Of a DNA stretch of 64,000 bases, positions 45,865 to 56,081 are shown one piece after another. Source of the stretch: Clostridium algoriphilum (GTDB taxonomy: Bacteria > Bacillota > Clostridia > Clostridiales > Clostridiaceae). The stretch's first letter is position 1. Each line of letters starts with the position of its first letter. The translations under genes and the position numbers were made by a program. The notes beneath the pieces are model-generated. The model did not search any database and was not told where the DNA came from. It saw only the letters and a list, made by a program, of their open reading frames with translations. The DNA is taken from the NCBI RefSeq assembly GCF_020443705.1, contig NZ_JAIZZK010000004.1:1-64000 (forward strand). Reading direction: 5' to 3'.

Positions 45865-45900
45865 AAAAATCTCAGCATCTGTTGAGATTTTTTTATTTTT
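45865..45900 (+). terminator. Terminator of the nucleoside transporter operon
   Basis: AAAAATCTCA pairs with TGAGATTTTT around an 8-base loop and continues as TTTATTTTT. Confidence 0.9.
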
Positions 45901-45975
45901 AGTGATAGCCCAATGTATAATTTATCTCTGCTATGTTATAATATAATATATGAATTAGATGAGGTGATGGATAAA

Positions 45976-47352
45976 ATGAATATTAATTTTGGGCTAAATT
46001 TGGTCCAAGAACAAAAATTAATAATGACGCAAGAAATGCAAATGTCTGTTAAACTTCTTCAAATGTCAGCATATGAATTAGGGCAATATGTTAATAAAGA
46101 GATGCAAGAAAATCCTGTGCTTGAAGAAAAAGATATACAAAGTAATAAAAGCAAGAGTAATGATACTAATGACTATAAAGAAATTATTAAATACCTTGAT
46201 AAGGATGATTATAAAGTAAAAAATTATGCTGTAAAAAATGATAATGAAGAAGTTTCACCATTTTATTATATTGCACAAGAGAAATCACTTAAAGATTATC
46301 TTAAGGAGCAAATAGGTGAACTTAACGAGAAAAGTGAAATTATAGAAATATGCAAGTATATGGCGGAGAACTTAGATACTAAAGGTTATTTGTCAGGAGA
46401 ATTATCTGATATATGCAAGGAACTTGGTATATCAAGAGAAAAAGCTGAAACTGCACTTGATATATTTCAAGCTTTAGATCCAGAGGGGATAGGAGCTAGA
46501 AATTTAAGAGAATGCCTAAAGATTCAATTAAATAATCAAGGCATAGATGACGATAATATATATTTAATTATTGATGATTACTTGGAGTTATTGGCAGAAA
46601 ACAAATATAATGATATAGCTAAAGAATTAAAAGTTAAAATTTCTGATGCCCAAAAATATGGAGATATAATAAAAAATTTAGAGCCCAAGCCATCAAGAGG
46701 ATTTTATACTGGTGAGATTGTTAAGTATATTGTGCCTGATGCGTACATAAGCAAAATTGATGATCAATATTTTATTTCTATGAATGAAGATGTACTTCCA
46801 AAGCTTAATATAAATACTTTATATAAAGAAATTATTAAAGATGAAAAAGACGTAGAAGCAGTAGAATATGTAAAAGATAAGCTTAATAGCGCAATGTTTC
46901 TAATTAAAAGTATTGAACAAAGAAAAAATACTGTGTATAGAGTTTTGGAAGAGATATTGGCAGTTCAAAGGGAATATTTTGATATTGGTGAAGAATATTT
47001 AAAACCAATGACACTTAAAAAGATTGCTGATAATGTAGAAATGCATGAATCGACTATAAGCCGCGCAATTAGAGAAAAATATGTTAGTATAAATAATGGT
47101 AAGGTAATAAAAATAAAAGATTTATTTACTAATGGAATTGCATCAATAGCTGGTGGAGAGGATATATCTACAACTAATATTAAAAAAATTATCAAGGAAA
47201 TGGTGGATAACGAAGACCAAAAGAAACCACTATCGGACCAAATAATTTGTAATCGATTAAATACCGAAGGGATGAATATTTCAAGAAGAACTGTGGCAAA
47301 ATATAGGGAAGAACTCGAAATTAAAAGTTCGAGTAAGCGTAAAAGATTTTAG
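45976..47352 (+). CDS. rpoN: RNA polymerase sigma-54 factor
   Basis: This 458-aa sigma-54 has the glutamine-rich activator-interaction region I (LVQEQKLIMTQEMQMSVKLLQMS, residues 8-30), the core-binding domain (about 95-280) and the C-terminal DNA-binding domain with helix-turn-helix EMHESTISRAI. The RpoN box SRRTVAKYREEL lies near the end. It directs transcription from -24/-12 promoters with enhancer-binding activators. Start 45976 has GAGGTGA eight bases upstream; the frame is open from 45913. Its placement just before cggR and the glycolytic genes recurs in clostridia. I found no enhancer-binding activator gene in the window. Confidence 0.93.
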   Translation: MNINFGLNLVQEQKLIMTQEMQMSVKLLQMSAYELGQYVNKEMQENPVLEEKDIQSNKSKSNDTNDYKEIIKYLDKDDYKVKNYAVKNDNEEVSPFYYIAQEKSLKDYLKEQIGELNEKSEIIEICKYMAENLDTKGYLSGELSDICKELGISREKAETALDIFQALDPEGIGARNLRECLKIQLNNQGIDDDNIYLIIDDYLELLAENKYNDIAKELKVKISDAQKYGDIIKNLEPKPSRGFYTGEIVKYIVPDAYISKIDDQYFISMNEDVLPKLNINTLYKEIIKDEKDVEAVEYVKDKLNSAMFLIKSIEQRKNTVYRVLEEILAVQREYFDIGEEYLKPMTLKKIADNVEMHESTISRAIREKYVSINNGKVIKIKDLFTNGIASIAGGEDISTTNIKKIIKEMVDNEDQKKPLSDQIICNRLNTEGMNISRRTVAKYREELEIKSSSKRKRF

Positions 47353-47405
47353 AGGGATTTATGTGAATAATTATGCTGTTTACACAATGTTAACATATTT
47401 TTTGC

Positions 47406-47433
47406 AAATACTAATTTAAAAAAGTTAGTATTT
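47406..47433. repeat. Inverted repeat in the cggR promoter
   Basis: AAATACTAA (47406-47414) and TTAGTATTT (47425-47433) are perfect complements around a 10-base AT-rich centre, immediately before TATAAT at 47438. It could terminate rpoN transcripts or act as a regulator site over the -35 region. Confidence 0.55.
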
Positions 47434-47437
47434 CAAC

Positions 47438-47484
47438 TATAATGTAAGTGGGAACAAAATATATATACCGGGACTAAAAAAGCC
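47438..47484 (+). promoter_or_regulatory. cggR promoter -10 and candidate CggR autoregulatory operator
   Basis: TATAAT at 47438-47443 is followed by TGGGAA (47449-47454) and, exactly 20 bp later, CGGGAC (47469-47474). This is the repeat period of the CggR operator; the intervening TGTC half-sites are degenerate. The site lies between the -10 and the GTG start of cggR, as in Bacillus, so CggR would repress its own operon by blocking elongation until fructose-1,6-bisphosphate releases it. Confidence 0.55.
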
Positions 47485-47499
47485 CAGAAAGGTGTTCAA

Positions 47500-48534
47500 G
47501 TGGAGAATATATTAAAATTAGAGCAGAAAATAGTACCTGAACTTATAGAGCTACTTGGGAAACGGTATGATATATTAAGGATGATATGTTACAATCAGCC
47601 TATAGGACGAAGAATTTTAGCAGAGCATATGTGTATAAGCGAGAGAATAGTGAGAAATGAAATAAACTTTTTAAAATCTCAAAATTTAATTGAAGTTAAT
47701 GCCTTAGGCATGTTTATAACAGATGAAGGTGAAATAATTATAAATGAGCTAAAAAAATTCATCCATGAAATAAAAGGATTGACCAAATTTGAAGAATTTA
47801 TTCAAAAACATTTAAAACTTCAGCAAGTTATAGTTGTTCCCGGTGATGTAGAAATGGACAAAAGCGTTCTTAAAGAATTAGGGAAGGCAGCAGCTAATTA
47901 TGCTATGGATATAATTAAGGACAATAGTGTAATTGCATTAACTGGTGGATCAACAGTTAAAGAAGTCGTAGATAGTTTTCATAAAAGTAAAAAATATAGC
48001 AATATTCTAGTTCTTCCAGCTAGAGGTGGTATGGCAAGAAATGTAGATATTCAAGCTAATACACTAGTTGCAAGACTTGCAGATAAAATTGGTGGAAATT
48101 ACGAATTACTTCATGTACCTGATAATTTAAGCAATGCAGCATTAGCAACTTTATTAAATGAAAAAAACATAAAAACTATAATTGATAAAATACAAAATGC
48201 TGAAATTCTTATTTATGGCATAGGTATCGCAAGTGATATGGCTTTAAAAAGAGGAGTACCTGAAAAAGAGATAAAACAACTTGAAGATTTAGGTGCGGTA
48301 GGAGAAGCATTTGGTCAGTATTATAATGAGGCAGGAAAAATAATTCGTTATACACCTACTATTGTGGTAAATAACGAACAAGCTAAAAATAATACAATAC
48401 TTATTGCAGTAGCAGCTGGAAAAAATAAAGCGAGAGCAATAATAGCTACTGAAATCAATCGTTCCAGTACTGTTTTAGTAATTGATCAAGCAGCTGCGAC
48501 AGAAATAATTAATATTTTAGAGAAAAGAGAGTAA
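47500..48534 (+). CDS. cggR: Central glycolytic genes regulator CggR
   Basis: This 344-aa SorC-family repressor has an N-terminal helix-turn-helix (RYDILRMICYNQPIGRRILAEHMCISERIVRNEINFL, about 19-56) and a C-terminal sugar-phosphate-binding domain (about 90-340) with IALTGGSTVKEVV and VLPARGGMARNVDIQANTLVARLADKIGG. Fructose-1,6-bisphosphate relieves repression in the Bacillus relative. The start is GTG at 47500 with GAAAGGTG upstream. It is the first gene of cggR-gapA-pgk-tpiA-gpmI-eno and is preceded by its own operator. Confidence 0.93.
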   Translation: MENILKLEQKIVPELIELLGKRYDILRMICYNQPIGRRILAEHMCISERIVRNEINFLKSQNLIEVNALGMFITDEGEIIINELKKFIHEIKGLTKFEEFIQKHLKLQQVIVVPGDVEMDKSVLKELGKAAANYAMDIIKDNSVIALTGGSTVKEVVDSFHKSKKYSNILVLPARGGMARNVDIQANTLVARLADKIGGNYELLHVPDNLSNAALATLLNEKNIKTIIDKIQNAEILIYGIGIASDMALKRGVPEKEIKQLEDLGAVGEAFGQYYNEAGKIIRYTPTIVVNNEQAKNNTILIAVAAGKNKARAIIATEINRSSTVLVIDQAAATEIINILEKRE

Positions 48535-48581
48535 ACTATATAATGATTTTACTAAAGTGAAGATTATATATTTACATATAA

Positions 48582-49622
<1,041 letters not shown>

Positions 49623-49690
49623 AATTTAATTCTACTATAAAACTGTAGGATACTGTAAGCATAATGAACGCATACTGCAAGAATAGTATT

Positions 49691-49732
49691 AAGGTCTGGT
49701 TTTATAGTTAGTCTATGGAACCAGACCTTTTT
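49691..49732 (+). terminator. Terminator between gapA and pgk
   Basis: AAGGTCTGGTT pairs with AACCAGACCTT around a 17-base loop, followed by TTT. Confidence 0.88.
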
Positions 49733-49847
49733 ATATGTAATTTTTAATATATGATTATTTAATATGAAATAGCATTAAAAATATATTATTTCGCCTATTA
49801 TAGGATACAATAGTTTTATATTATAAACTTTAGAGAGGAGACTGAGT

Positions 49848-51044
49848 ATGGAATTTAATAAAAAAACAATAGAAGATATTGAGGTTAAAGGAAAAAAGGT
49901 TTTAGTAAGGTGCGATTTTAATGTACCATTACAAAATGGAGAAATAACAGATGTAAATAGATTAGTAGGTGCAATGCCGACTATAAACTATTTGGTAAAA
50001 AATGGAGCAAAAGTTATATTATGCTCACATCTTGGAAAACCAAGTGGAGAGGCAAAACCTGAGCTTTCTTTATCACCAGTTGCTAAGAAATTAAGCGAAA
50101 TGTTAGATAAAAAAGTGCTTTTTGCAGCAGATCCAAATGTAGTTAGTGATAACGTAAAATCTGTCGTTTCAAAAATGAAAGATGGAGATGTTATATTACT
50201 CGAAAATACAAGATATAGAAAAGAAGAAACTAAAAACAAAGAAAACTTTTCTAAAGAATTAGCATCTCTTGCAGATGTATTTGTAAATGATGCATTCGGA
50301 ACAGCTCATAGAGCTCATTGTTCTACTGTTGGTGTAACTGAATTTGTTGAGACTTCAGTATGCGGTTATTTAATTCAAAAGGAATTAAAATTCTTAGGTA
50401 ATGCAGTAGATCATCCAGTTAGACCATTCGTTGCAATTTTAGGTGGAGCTAAGGTATCTGACAAAATAGATGTTATTGCTAATTTACTTGAAAAGGTAGA
50501 TACTTTAATAATTGGTGGAGGAATGGCATATACATTCTTAAAAGCTGGCGGTTATTCTGTAGGAAGTTCTCTAGTTGAAGAAGATAAAGTAGAATATGCT
50601 AAAGATATGATGCAAAGAGCTGAGTCTAAAGGAGTTAAATTCTTAATACCTTTAGATCATGTTATCGCAGATAAATTTTCAGCTGATGCACAGCCAATAG
50701 TTACTGAGGATCAAAATATTAAAGACGGATACATGGGCCTTGATATTGGACCTAAGACACGAGAAATATATAAAGGTGCTATAAGCATAGCTAAAACTAT
50801 TGTTTGGAATGGCCCAATGGGAGTATTTGAATTTGCTAATTTTGCAAAAGGAACAATAGCTGTAGCAGAAGCCATGGCAGCGGTTGATGGAACTACTATA
50901 ATAGGTGGTGGAGATAGTGCAGCAGCTGTTAATCAATTAGGATTTGGAGATAAAATGACTCACATATCTACAGGTGGTGGAGCATCTCTTGAATTCCTAG
51001 AAGGCAAATTGTTACCAGGAATTGAAGCTCTTACAAATAAATAA
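49848..51044 (+). CDS. pgk: Phosphoglycerate kinase
   Basis: This 398-aa monomeric enzyme transfers phosphate from 1,3-bisphosphoglycerate to ADP. Signatures are [16 protein letters not shown] (18-33), [41 protein letters not shown] and [13 protein letters not shown]. The length is typical. GAGGAG precedes the ATG. The tpiA gene follows with a 76-bp gap. Confidence 0.97.
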   Translation: MEFNKKTIEDIEVKGKKVLVRCDFNVPLQNGEITDVNRLVGAMPTINYLVKNGAKVILCSHLGKPSGEAKPELSLSPVAKKLSEMLDKKVLFAADPNVVSDNVKSVVSKMKDGDVILLENTRYRKEETKNKENFSKELASLADVFVNDAFGTAHRAHCSTVGVTEFVETSVCGYLIQKELKFLGNAVDHPVRPFVAILGGAKVSDKIDVIANLLEKVDTLIIGGGMAYTFLKAGGYSVGSSLVEEDKVEYAKDMMQRAESKGVKFLIPLDHVIADKFSADAQPIVTEDQNIKDGYMGLDIGPKTREIYKGAISIAKTIVWNGPMGVFEFANFAKGTIAVAEAMAAVDGTTIIGGGDSAAAVNQLGFGDKMTHISTGGGASLEFLEGKLLPGIEALTNK

Positions 51045-51120
51045 TTATAGAAACTATGTTACAATAAATTAAAAGTATATGATTGTTAGTTATAATAAAA
51101 GAATATTGGAGGTTTTTTTG

Positions 51121-51867
51121 ATGAGAAAAGGTATAATTGCAGGAAACTGGAAGATGAATAAAACTGTAGCTGAAGCTGTAGTTTTAATTGAAGGAATGAA
51201 ACCATTAGTTAAAGATGCAAAATGTGATGTTGTTGTGTGTCCAACATTTTTATGTTTAGATGCAGTAATAAAGGCAGCTAAGGGTACAAACATAAAAGTT
51301 GGAGCTCAAAATATGCATTATGAAGAAAGTGGTGCTTTTACAGGTGAAGTTTCACCAGGAATGCTTAAAGAAATAGGCGTTGATTATGTTATAATTGGCC
51401 ATAGTGAAAGAAGACAATATTTCAATGAGACTGATGAAACTGTAAATAAGAAGCTTAAAGCTGCTTATAGCCATAGCATTAAACCTATACTTTGCGTAGG
51501 GGAAACTCTTAGTGATAGAGAAGGAAATGTTACAGAAAAAGTTCTAGAAAGTCAAATTAAATTAGATTTAGCAGGACTTATAAAACAGCAAGTAGAAACA
51601 TTAGTTATTGCTTATGAACCAATATGGGCTATAGGTACTGGTAAAACTGCAACTGCTGATCAAGCAAATGAGACAATTGGGTTCATAAGAACAACTGTAG
51701 GAGCTATGTTTGGTAAAGACGTAGCAGATAAAGTAAGAATTCAATATGGTGGTTCAGTTAAACCATCAACTATAAAAGAACAAATGGGTAAATCAGATAT
51801 AGATGGTGGATTAATTGGTGGAGCCAGCCTTAAGGCAGAAGACTTCGCAGGAATAGTAAACTACTAA
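51121..51867 (+). CDS. tpiA: Triosephosphate isomerase
   Basis: This 248-aa (beta-alpha)8 enzyme interconverts dihydroxyacetone phosphate and glyceraldehyde-3-phosphate. It shows AGNWKMNKT (Lys near residue 12), IIGHSERRQ (catalytic His), the [15 protein letters not shown] loop (catalytic Glu) and IQYGGSVKP. Start 51121 has TTGGAGG eight bases upstream; the frame is open to 51079. The stop codon begins a short tandem repeat. Confidence 0.97.
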   Translation: MRKGIIAGNWKMNKTVAEAVVLIEGMKPLVKDAKCDVVVCPTFLCLDAVIKAAKGTNIKVGAQNMHYEESGAFTGEVSPGMLKEIGVDYVIIGHSERRQYFNETDETVNKKLKAAYSHSIKPILCVGETLSDREGNVTEKVLESQIKLDLAGLIKQQVETLVIAYEPIWAIGTGKTATADQANETIGFIRTTVGAMFGKDVADKVRIQYGGSVKPSTIKEQMGKSDIDGGLIGGASLKAEDFAGIVNY

Positions 51868-51911
51868 GCCACATCAGTGAATTAAGCCACTTAAGTGGAT
51901 TAAGACACTAT
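51866..51911 (+). repeat. 18-bp tandem repeat after tpiA
   Basis: AAGCCAC begins at 51866 and 51884 and the related AAGACAC at 51902, an 18-bp period. The second unit contains a 12-bp palindrome CCACTTAAGTGG (51887-51898). Confidence 0.6.
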
Positions 51912-51949
51912 ATTAGATAAAACCACATTTGTTGGTTAATTATAATACA

Positions 51950-51983
51950 AATAAGCAATACATATTATTATGTATTGCTTATT
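51950..51983 (+). other. Stem-loop between tpiA and gpmI without a T-tract
   Basis: AATAAGCAATACATA pairs perfectly with TATGTATTGCTTATT around TTAT. It is followed by AAAACAATTAG rather than a run of T, so an RNA processing or stability element is more likely than a full terminator. Confidence 0.55.
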
Positions 51984-52009
51984 AAAACAATTAGTGGGGG
52001 GAAACCAAT

Positions 52010-53542
52010 ATGTCAAAGAAACCAGTAATGCTAATGATTTTAGATGGATTTGGATTATCAGGTAACAACGATGGAAATGCAGTATCTGCGGCAAATAAAC
52101 CAAACTATGACAGATTAATAAAGAAATATCCACATACAAAATTAACTGCAAGTGGCCTAGAGGTAGGATTACCAGAGGGTCAAATGGGAAATTCAGAAGT
52201 TGGTCATTTAAACATAGGTGCTGGTAGAATTATATATCAAGCACTTACAAAAATAACAAAAGAAATTAAAGATGGAATCTTTTTTGAAAATCATGCGTTT
52301 AATAAGGCTATAGATGAAGCTATTAAATCAAATTCTTCGCTGCATCTTGTAGGGTTATTGTCTGATGGAGGAGTTCACTCTCATATTGATCATTTAAAGG
52401 CACTTTTAAAGCTTGCTAAAAATAAAGGCGCCAATAAAGTTTATGTTCATGCTTTTTTAGATGGTAGAGATGTACAACCAGGTTCAGCACTAAAATACAT
52501 AGCAGAAATAGAAGAATACATGAATGAAATAGGTGTTGGAAAAATTGCTACTGTATGTGGTAGATACTACGCTATGGATAGAGATAAGAGATGGGAAAGA
52601 GTTGAACTTGCATATAATGCTATGGTTTTATCTAAGGGTGAGGAAAATACCTCAGCAATAGAGGCTGTTAAAATAGCTATTCATGATAATAAGACAGATG
52701 AATTTGTTCTTCCGACTGTTATAATGGAGAATAATAAACCTGTGGCATCTATAAGTAATAATGATAGCGTAATATGTTTCAATTTTAGACCAGACAGAGC
52801 TCGCGAAATTACTAGAGCAATAAATGATAAACAATTTAATGGCTTTAAAAGAGAAACTTTAGGTTTGAATTTTGTATGTACTACTCAATATGATTTATCC
52901 ATAGAAAATGTGGATGTAGCGTATGCACCAGAAAGTTACACTAATACTCTTGGAGAATATGTTAGTAAAATGGGTAAAAAGCAGTTAAGAATAGCTGAAA
53001 CTGAAAAATACGCTCATATTACATTCTTCTTTAATGGCGGTGTGGAAGCTCCAAACGCTAATGAAGATAGAGCGTTAATTCCATCGCCAAAAGTTGCAAC
53101 ATACGATATGCAACCAGAAATGAGTGCACATGAGGTTACAGAGGAGTTACTTAAGAGACTTAAAACTGATGAGTACGATATGATTATATTAAATTATGCT
53201 AATCCAGATATGGTAGGTCATACAGGTGTTTTTGAAGCTGCTAAAAAAGCAATAGAAACAGTTGATGAATGTCTTGGAAAAATAGTTGATTGTGTTCTAG
53301 GTAAAGATGGCACAGTGTTTATTACTGCGGATCATGGAAATTCTGAGCAAATGATTGATTATTCCTCTGGAAAGCCAATGACTGCGCATACTACAAATTT
53401 AGTCCCATTCACATATGTTTCAAATCATAGTAACGAACTACGTGATGGTGGAATATTGGCTGATATAGCACCAACAATGCTACAAGTTATGAATCTTGAT
53501 ATACCAAGTGAAATGACAGGAAAGTCTTTAATAAAGCTTTAA
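52010..53542 (+). CDS. gpmI: 2,3-bisphosphoglycerate-independent phosphoglycerate mutase
   Basis: This 510-aa manganese-dependent mutase of the alkaline phosphatase superfamily has MLMILDGFGLS (metal Asp), QMGNSEVGHLNIGAGR with the phosphoserine nucleophile Ser near residue 61, HAFLDGRDVQP, NFRPDRARE, NPDMVGHTG and ADHGNSEQM. It converts 3- to 2-phosphoglycerate. This enzyme type is favoured in spore-formers, where in Bacillus its manganese and pH sensitivity has been linked to dormancy. GGGGGG precedes the ATG. Confidence 0.97.
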   Translation: MSKKPVMLMILDGFGLSGNNDGNAVSAANKPNYDRLIKKYPHTKLTASGLEVGLPEGQMGNSEVGHLNIGAGRIIYQALTKITKEIKDGIFFENHAFNKAIDEAIKSNSSLHLVGLLSDGGVHSHIDHLKALLKLAKNKGANKVYVHAFLDGRDVQPGSALKYIAEIEEYMNEIGVGKIATVCGRYYAMDRDKRWERVELAYNAMVLSKGEENTSAIEAVKIAIHDNKTDEFVLPTVIMENNKPVASISNNDSVICFNFRPDRAREITRAINDKQFNGFKRETLGLNFVCTTQYDLSIENVDVAYAPESYTNTLGEYVSKMGKKQLRIAETEKYAHITFFFNGGVEAPNANEDRALIPSPKVATYDMQPEMSAHEVTEELLKRLKTDEYDMIILNYANPDMVGHTGVFEAAKKAIETVDECLGKIVDCVLGKDGTVFITADHGNSEQMIDYSSGKPMTAHTTNLVPFTYVSNHSNELRDGGILADIAPTMLQVMNLDIPSEMTGKSLIKL

Positions 53543-53665
53543 TTTATTATAAATTGGAATGAATTATTAAATTATCTAAAATTAATTTATTTTTTTTTGA
53601 ATTATAGGATTATCTTAATTTAACTTAGGAAATAATAATAATATTGAGAAAAATTTTGGAGGTAA

Positions 53666-54967
<1,302 letters not shown>

Positions 54968-54977
54968 TTTTTATAGA

Positions 54978-55016
54978 TAAGAGTATAGTCGATAGGCTAT
55001 ACTCTTACTTTTTATA
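54978..55016 (+). terminator. Terminator after eno
   Basis: TAAGAGTATAG pairs with CTATACTCTTA around an 8-base loop and is followed by CTTTTTAT. Confidence 0.85.
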
Positions 55017-55081
55017 TTCCATTGTAAACTGTCTTAAAGTATGATAAAATAGTTATGTATTTAATAAACGGGGGTGTATAC

Positions 55082-55312
55082 ATGCATAGTTTTCTCGTAG
55101 TTTTACAGGTTATAACATCAATTGCTATAATCGTCTCAGTTATGATGCAACCTAGTAAGACAGATGGATTAAGTGGCCTTATAGGAGGAACTTCTGAAAC
55201 CTTTTTTGCGAAGAACAAAACAAAAACTGCAGAGTCAGTAATGGCACGAATCACAGTGGTTTCAGCAGTTTGTTTTACAATAACTACATTGATGTTAAAT
55301 ATGGTTAAATAA
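55082..55312 (+). CDS. secG: Preprotein translocase subunit SecG
   Basis: This 76-aa membrane protein has two hydrophobic segments (FLVVLQVITSIAIIVSVMMQ and ITVVSAVCFTITTLMLNMV) flanking a glycine-rich loop with GGTSETFFAKNK. It assists SecYE in protein export. Start 55082 has GGGGGTG five bases upstream; an open frame to 55055 lacks a site. In many Firmicutes secG is followed by rnr, smpB and ssrA, but here it is followed by a terminator and an unrelated regulator. Confidence 0.92.
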   Translation: MHSFLVVLQVITSIAIIVSVMMQPSKTDGLSGLIGGTSETFFAKNKTKTAESVMARITVVSAVCFTITTLMLNMVK

Positions 55313-55364
55313 TATATTTATCTATGATATAATTTAGGATATTAAATAAATATTTTCAGTATCG

Positions 55365-55402
55365 GCAGTTTATTTAAAAAAAATAATAAACTGCATTTTT
55401 TT
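55365..55402 (+). terminator. Terminator after secG
   Basis: GCAGTTTATT pairs with AATAAACTGC around a 10-base A-rich loop, followed by ATTTTTTT. Confidence 0.88.
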
Positions 55403-55528
55403 ATATGTTTTTTAAAATAATGATAATATATAAATAATTTAGGTATTATACAAGTGATAAGTGGTACATAAGTAATATAAATGATAGAATTGTTTTAAAT
55501 AGTCTATGATTATTAGAGGTGAAGAAGG

Positions 55529-55831
55529 ATGAGCGAATACAGTTCTAAATTAGAAAGCAAGGATATGGATTTTCTTTTTGAGGGTGTTTTAAGCCTGAAA
55601 ACAAAGGAAGAGTGTTATAGGTTTTTTGAGGATATATCTACAATAAACGAAATTAAGGCATTTGAGCAAAGACTTCAAGTAGCAAAAATGTTATCAGATA
55701 AAAGAACCTATTTGGATATAGCAGGTACTACAGGGGCAAGTACTGCAACGATAAGTAGGATAAATAGAGCGTTAAATTATGGTAGTAATGGATATAAACT
55801 TATATTAGAACGTTTGAAATTAAAGAAATAA
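55529..55831 (+). CDS. YerC/YecD family TrpR-like DNA-binding protein
   Basis: This 100-aa all-helical protein has the Trp-repressor superfamily fold: DLSTINEIKAFEQRL-type helices (CYRFFEDISTINEIKAFEQR), VAKMLSDKRTYLDIAGTTGASTATISRINRAL as the helix-turn-helix (about 55-88). The family lies next to pcrA-ligA in many Firmicutes, as here; its ligand and targets are unsettled. GAGGTGAAGAAGG precedes the ATG. Confidence 0.85.
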   Translation: MSEYSSKLESKDMDFLFEGVLSLKTKEECYRFFEDISTINEIKAFEQRLQVAKMLSDKRTYLDIAGTTGASTATISRINRALNYGSNGYKLILERLKLKK

Positions 55832-55873
55832 TTATGTTTACTTTGAGGGGCCTTATAGATGCAGATAGAAAGG

Positions 55874-55936
55874 GACGGTTAATATATATTTACTCAGTTT
55901 AACTAACGATAAAAGAGTGAATATATATTAACCGTC
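55874..55936. repeat. Long inverted repeat between the yerC-like gene and pcrA
   Basis: GACGGTTAATATATATT (55874-55890) and its exact complement (55920-55936) enclose TACTC/GAGTG, extending the stem to 22 bp around a 19-base loop. TAAATTTTT follows. It could terminate the yerC-like transcript. The rest of the 250-bp spacer shows nothing else. Confidence 0.65.
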
Positions 55937-56081
55937 TAAATTTTTAAAATCAATTAAGTTTTGCGTTGTGTGATATAATTAAAGGTATGTTTATGATATA
56001 AAGTGACGTAGTAGTAATTATTATAGATCTAAAGTAATGCTAGGAAATCTAGTATTAATATAATATATAAGGAGTGGTCTC

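Noticed and set aside
47387-47396. ATGTTAACAT palindrome upstream of cggR as a Rex site
   Set aside because: It lacks the flanking TTG/CAA of the Rex consensus and short AT palindromes are common in this DNA.
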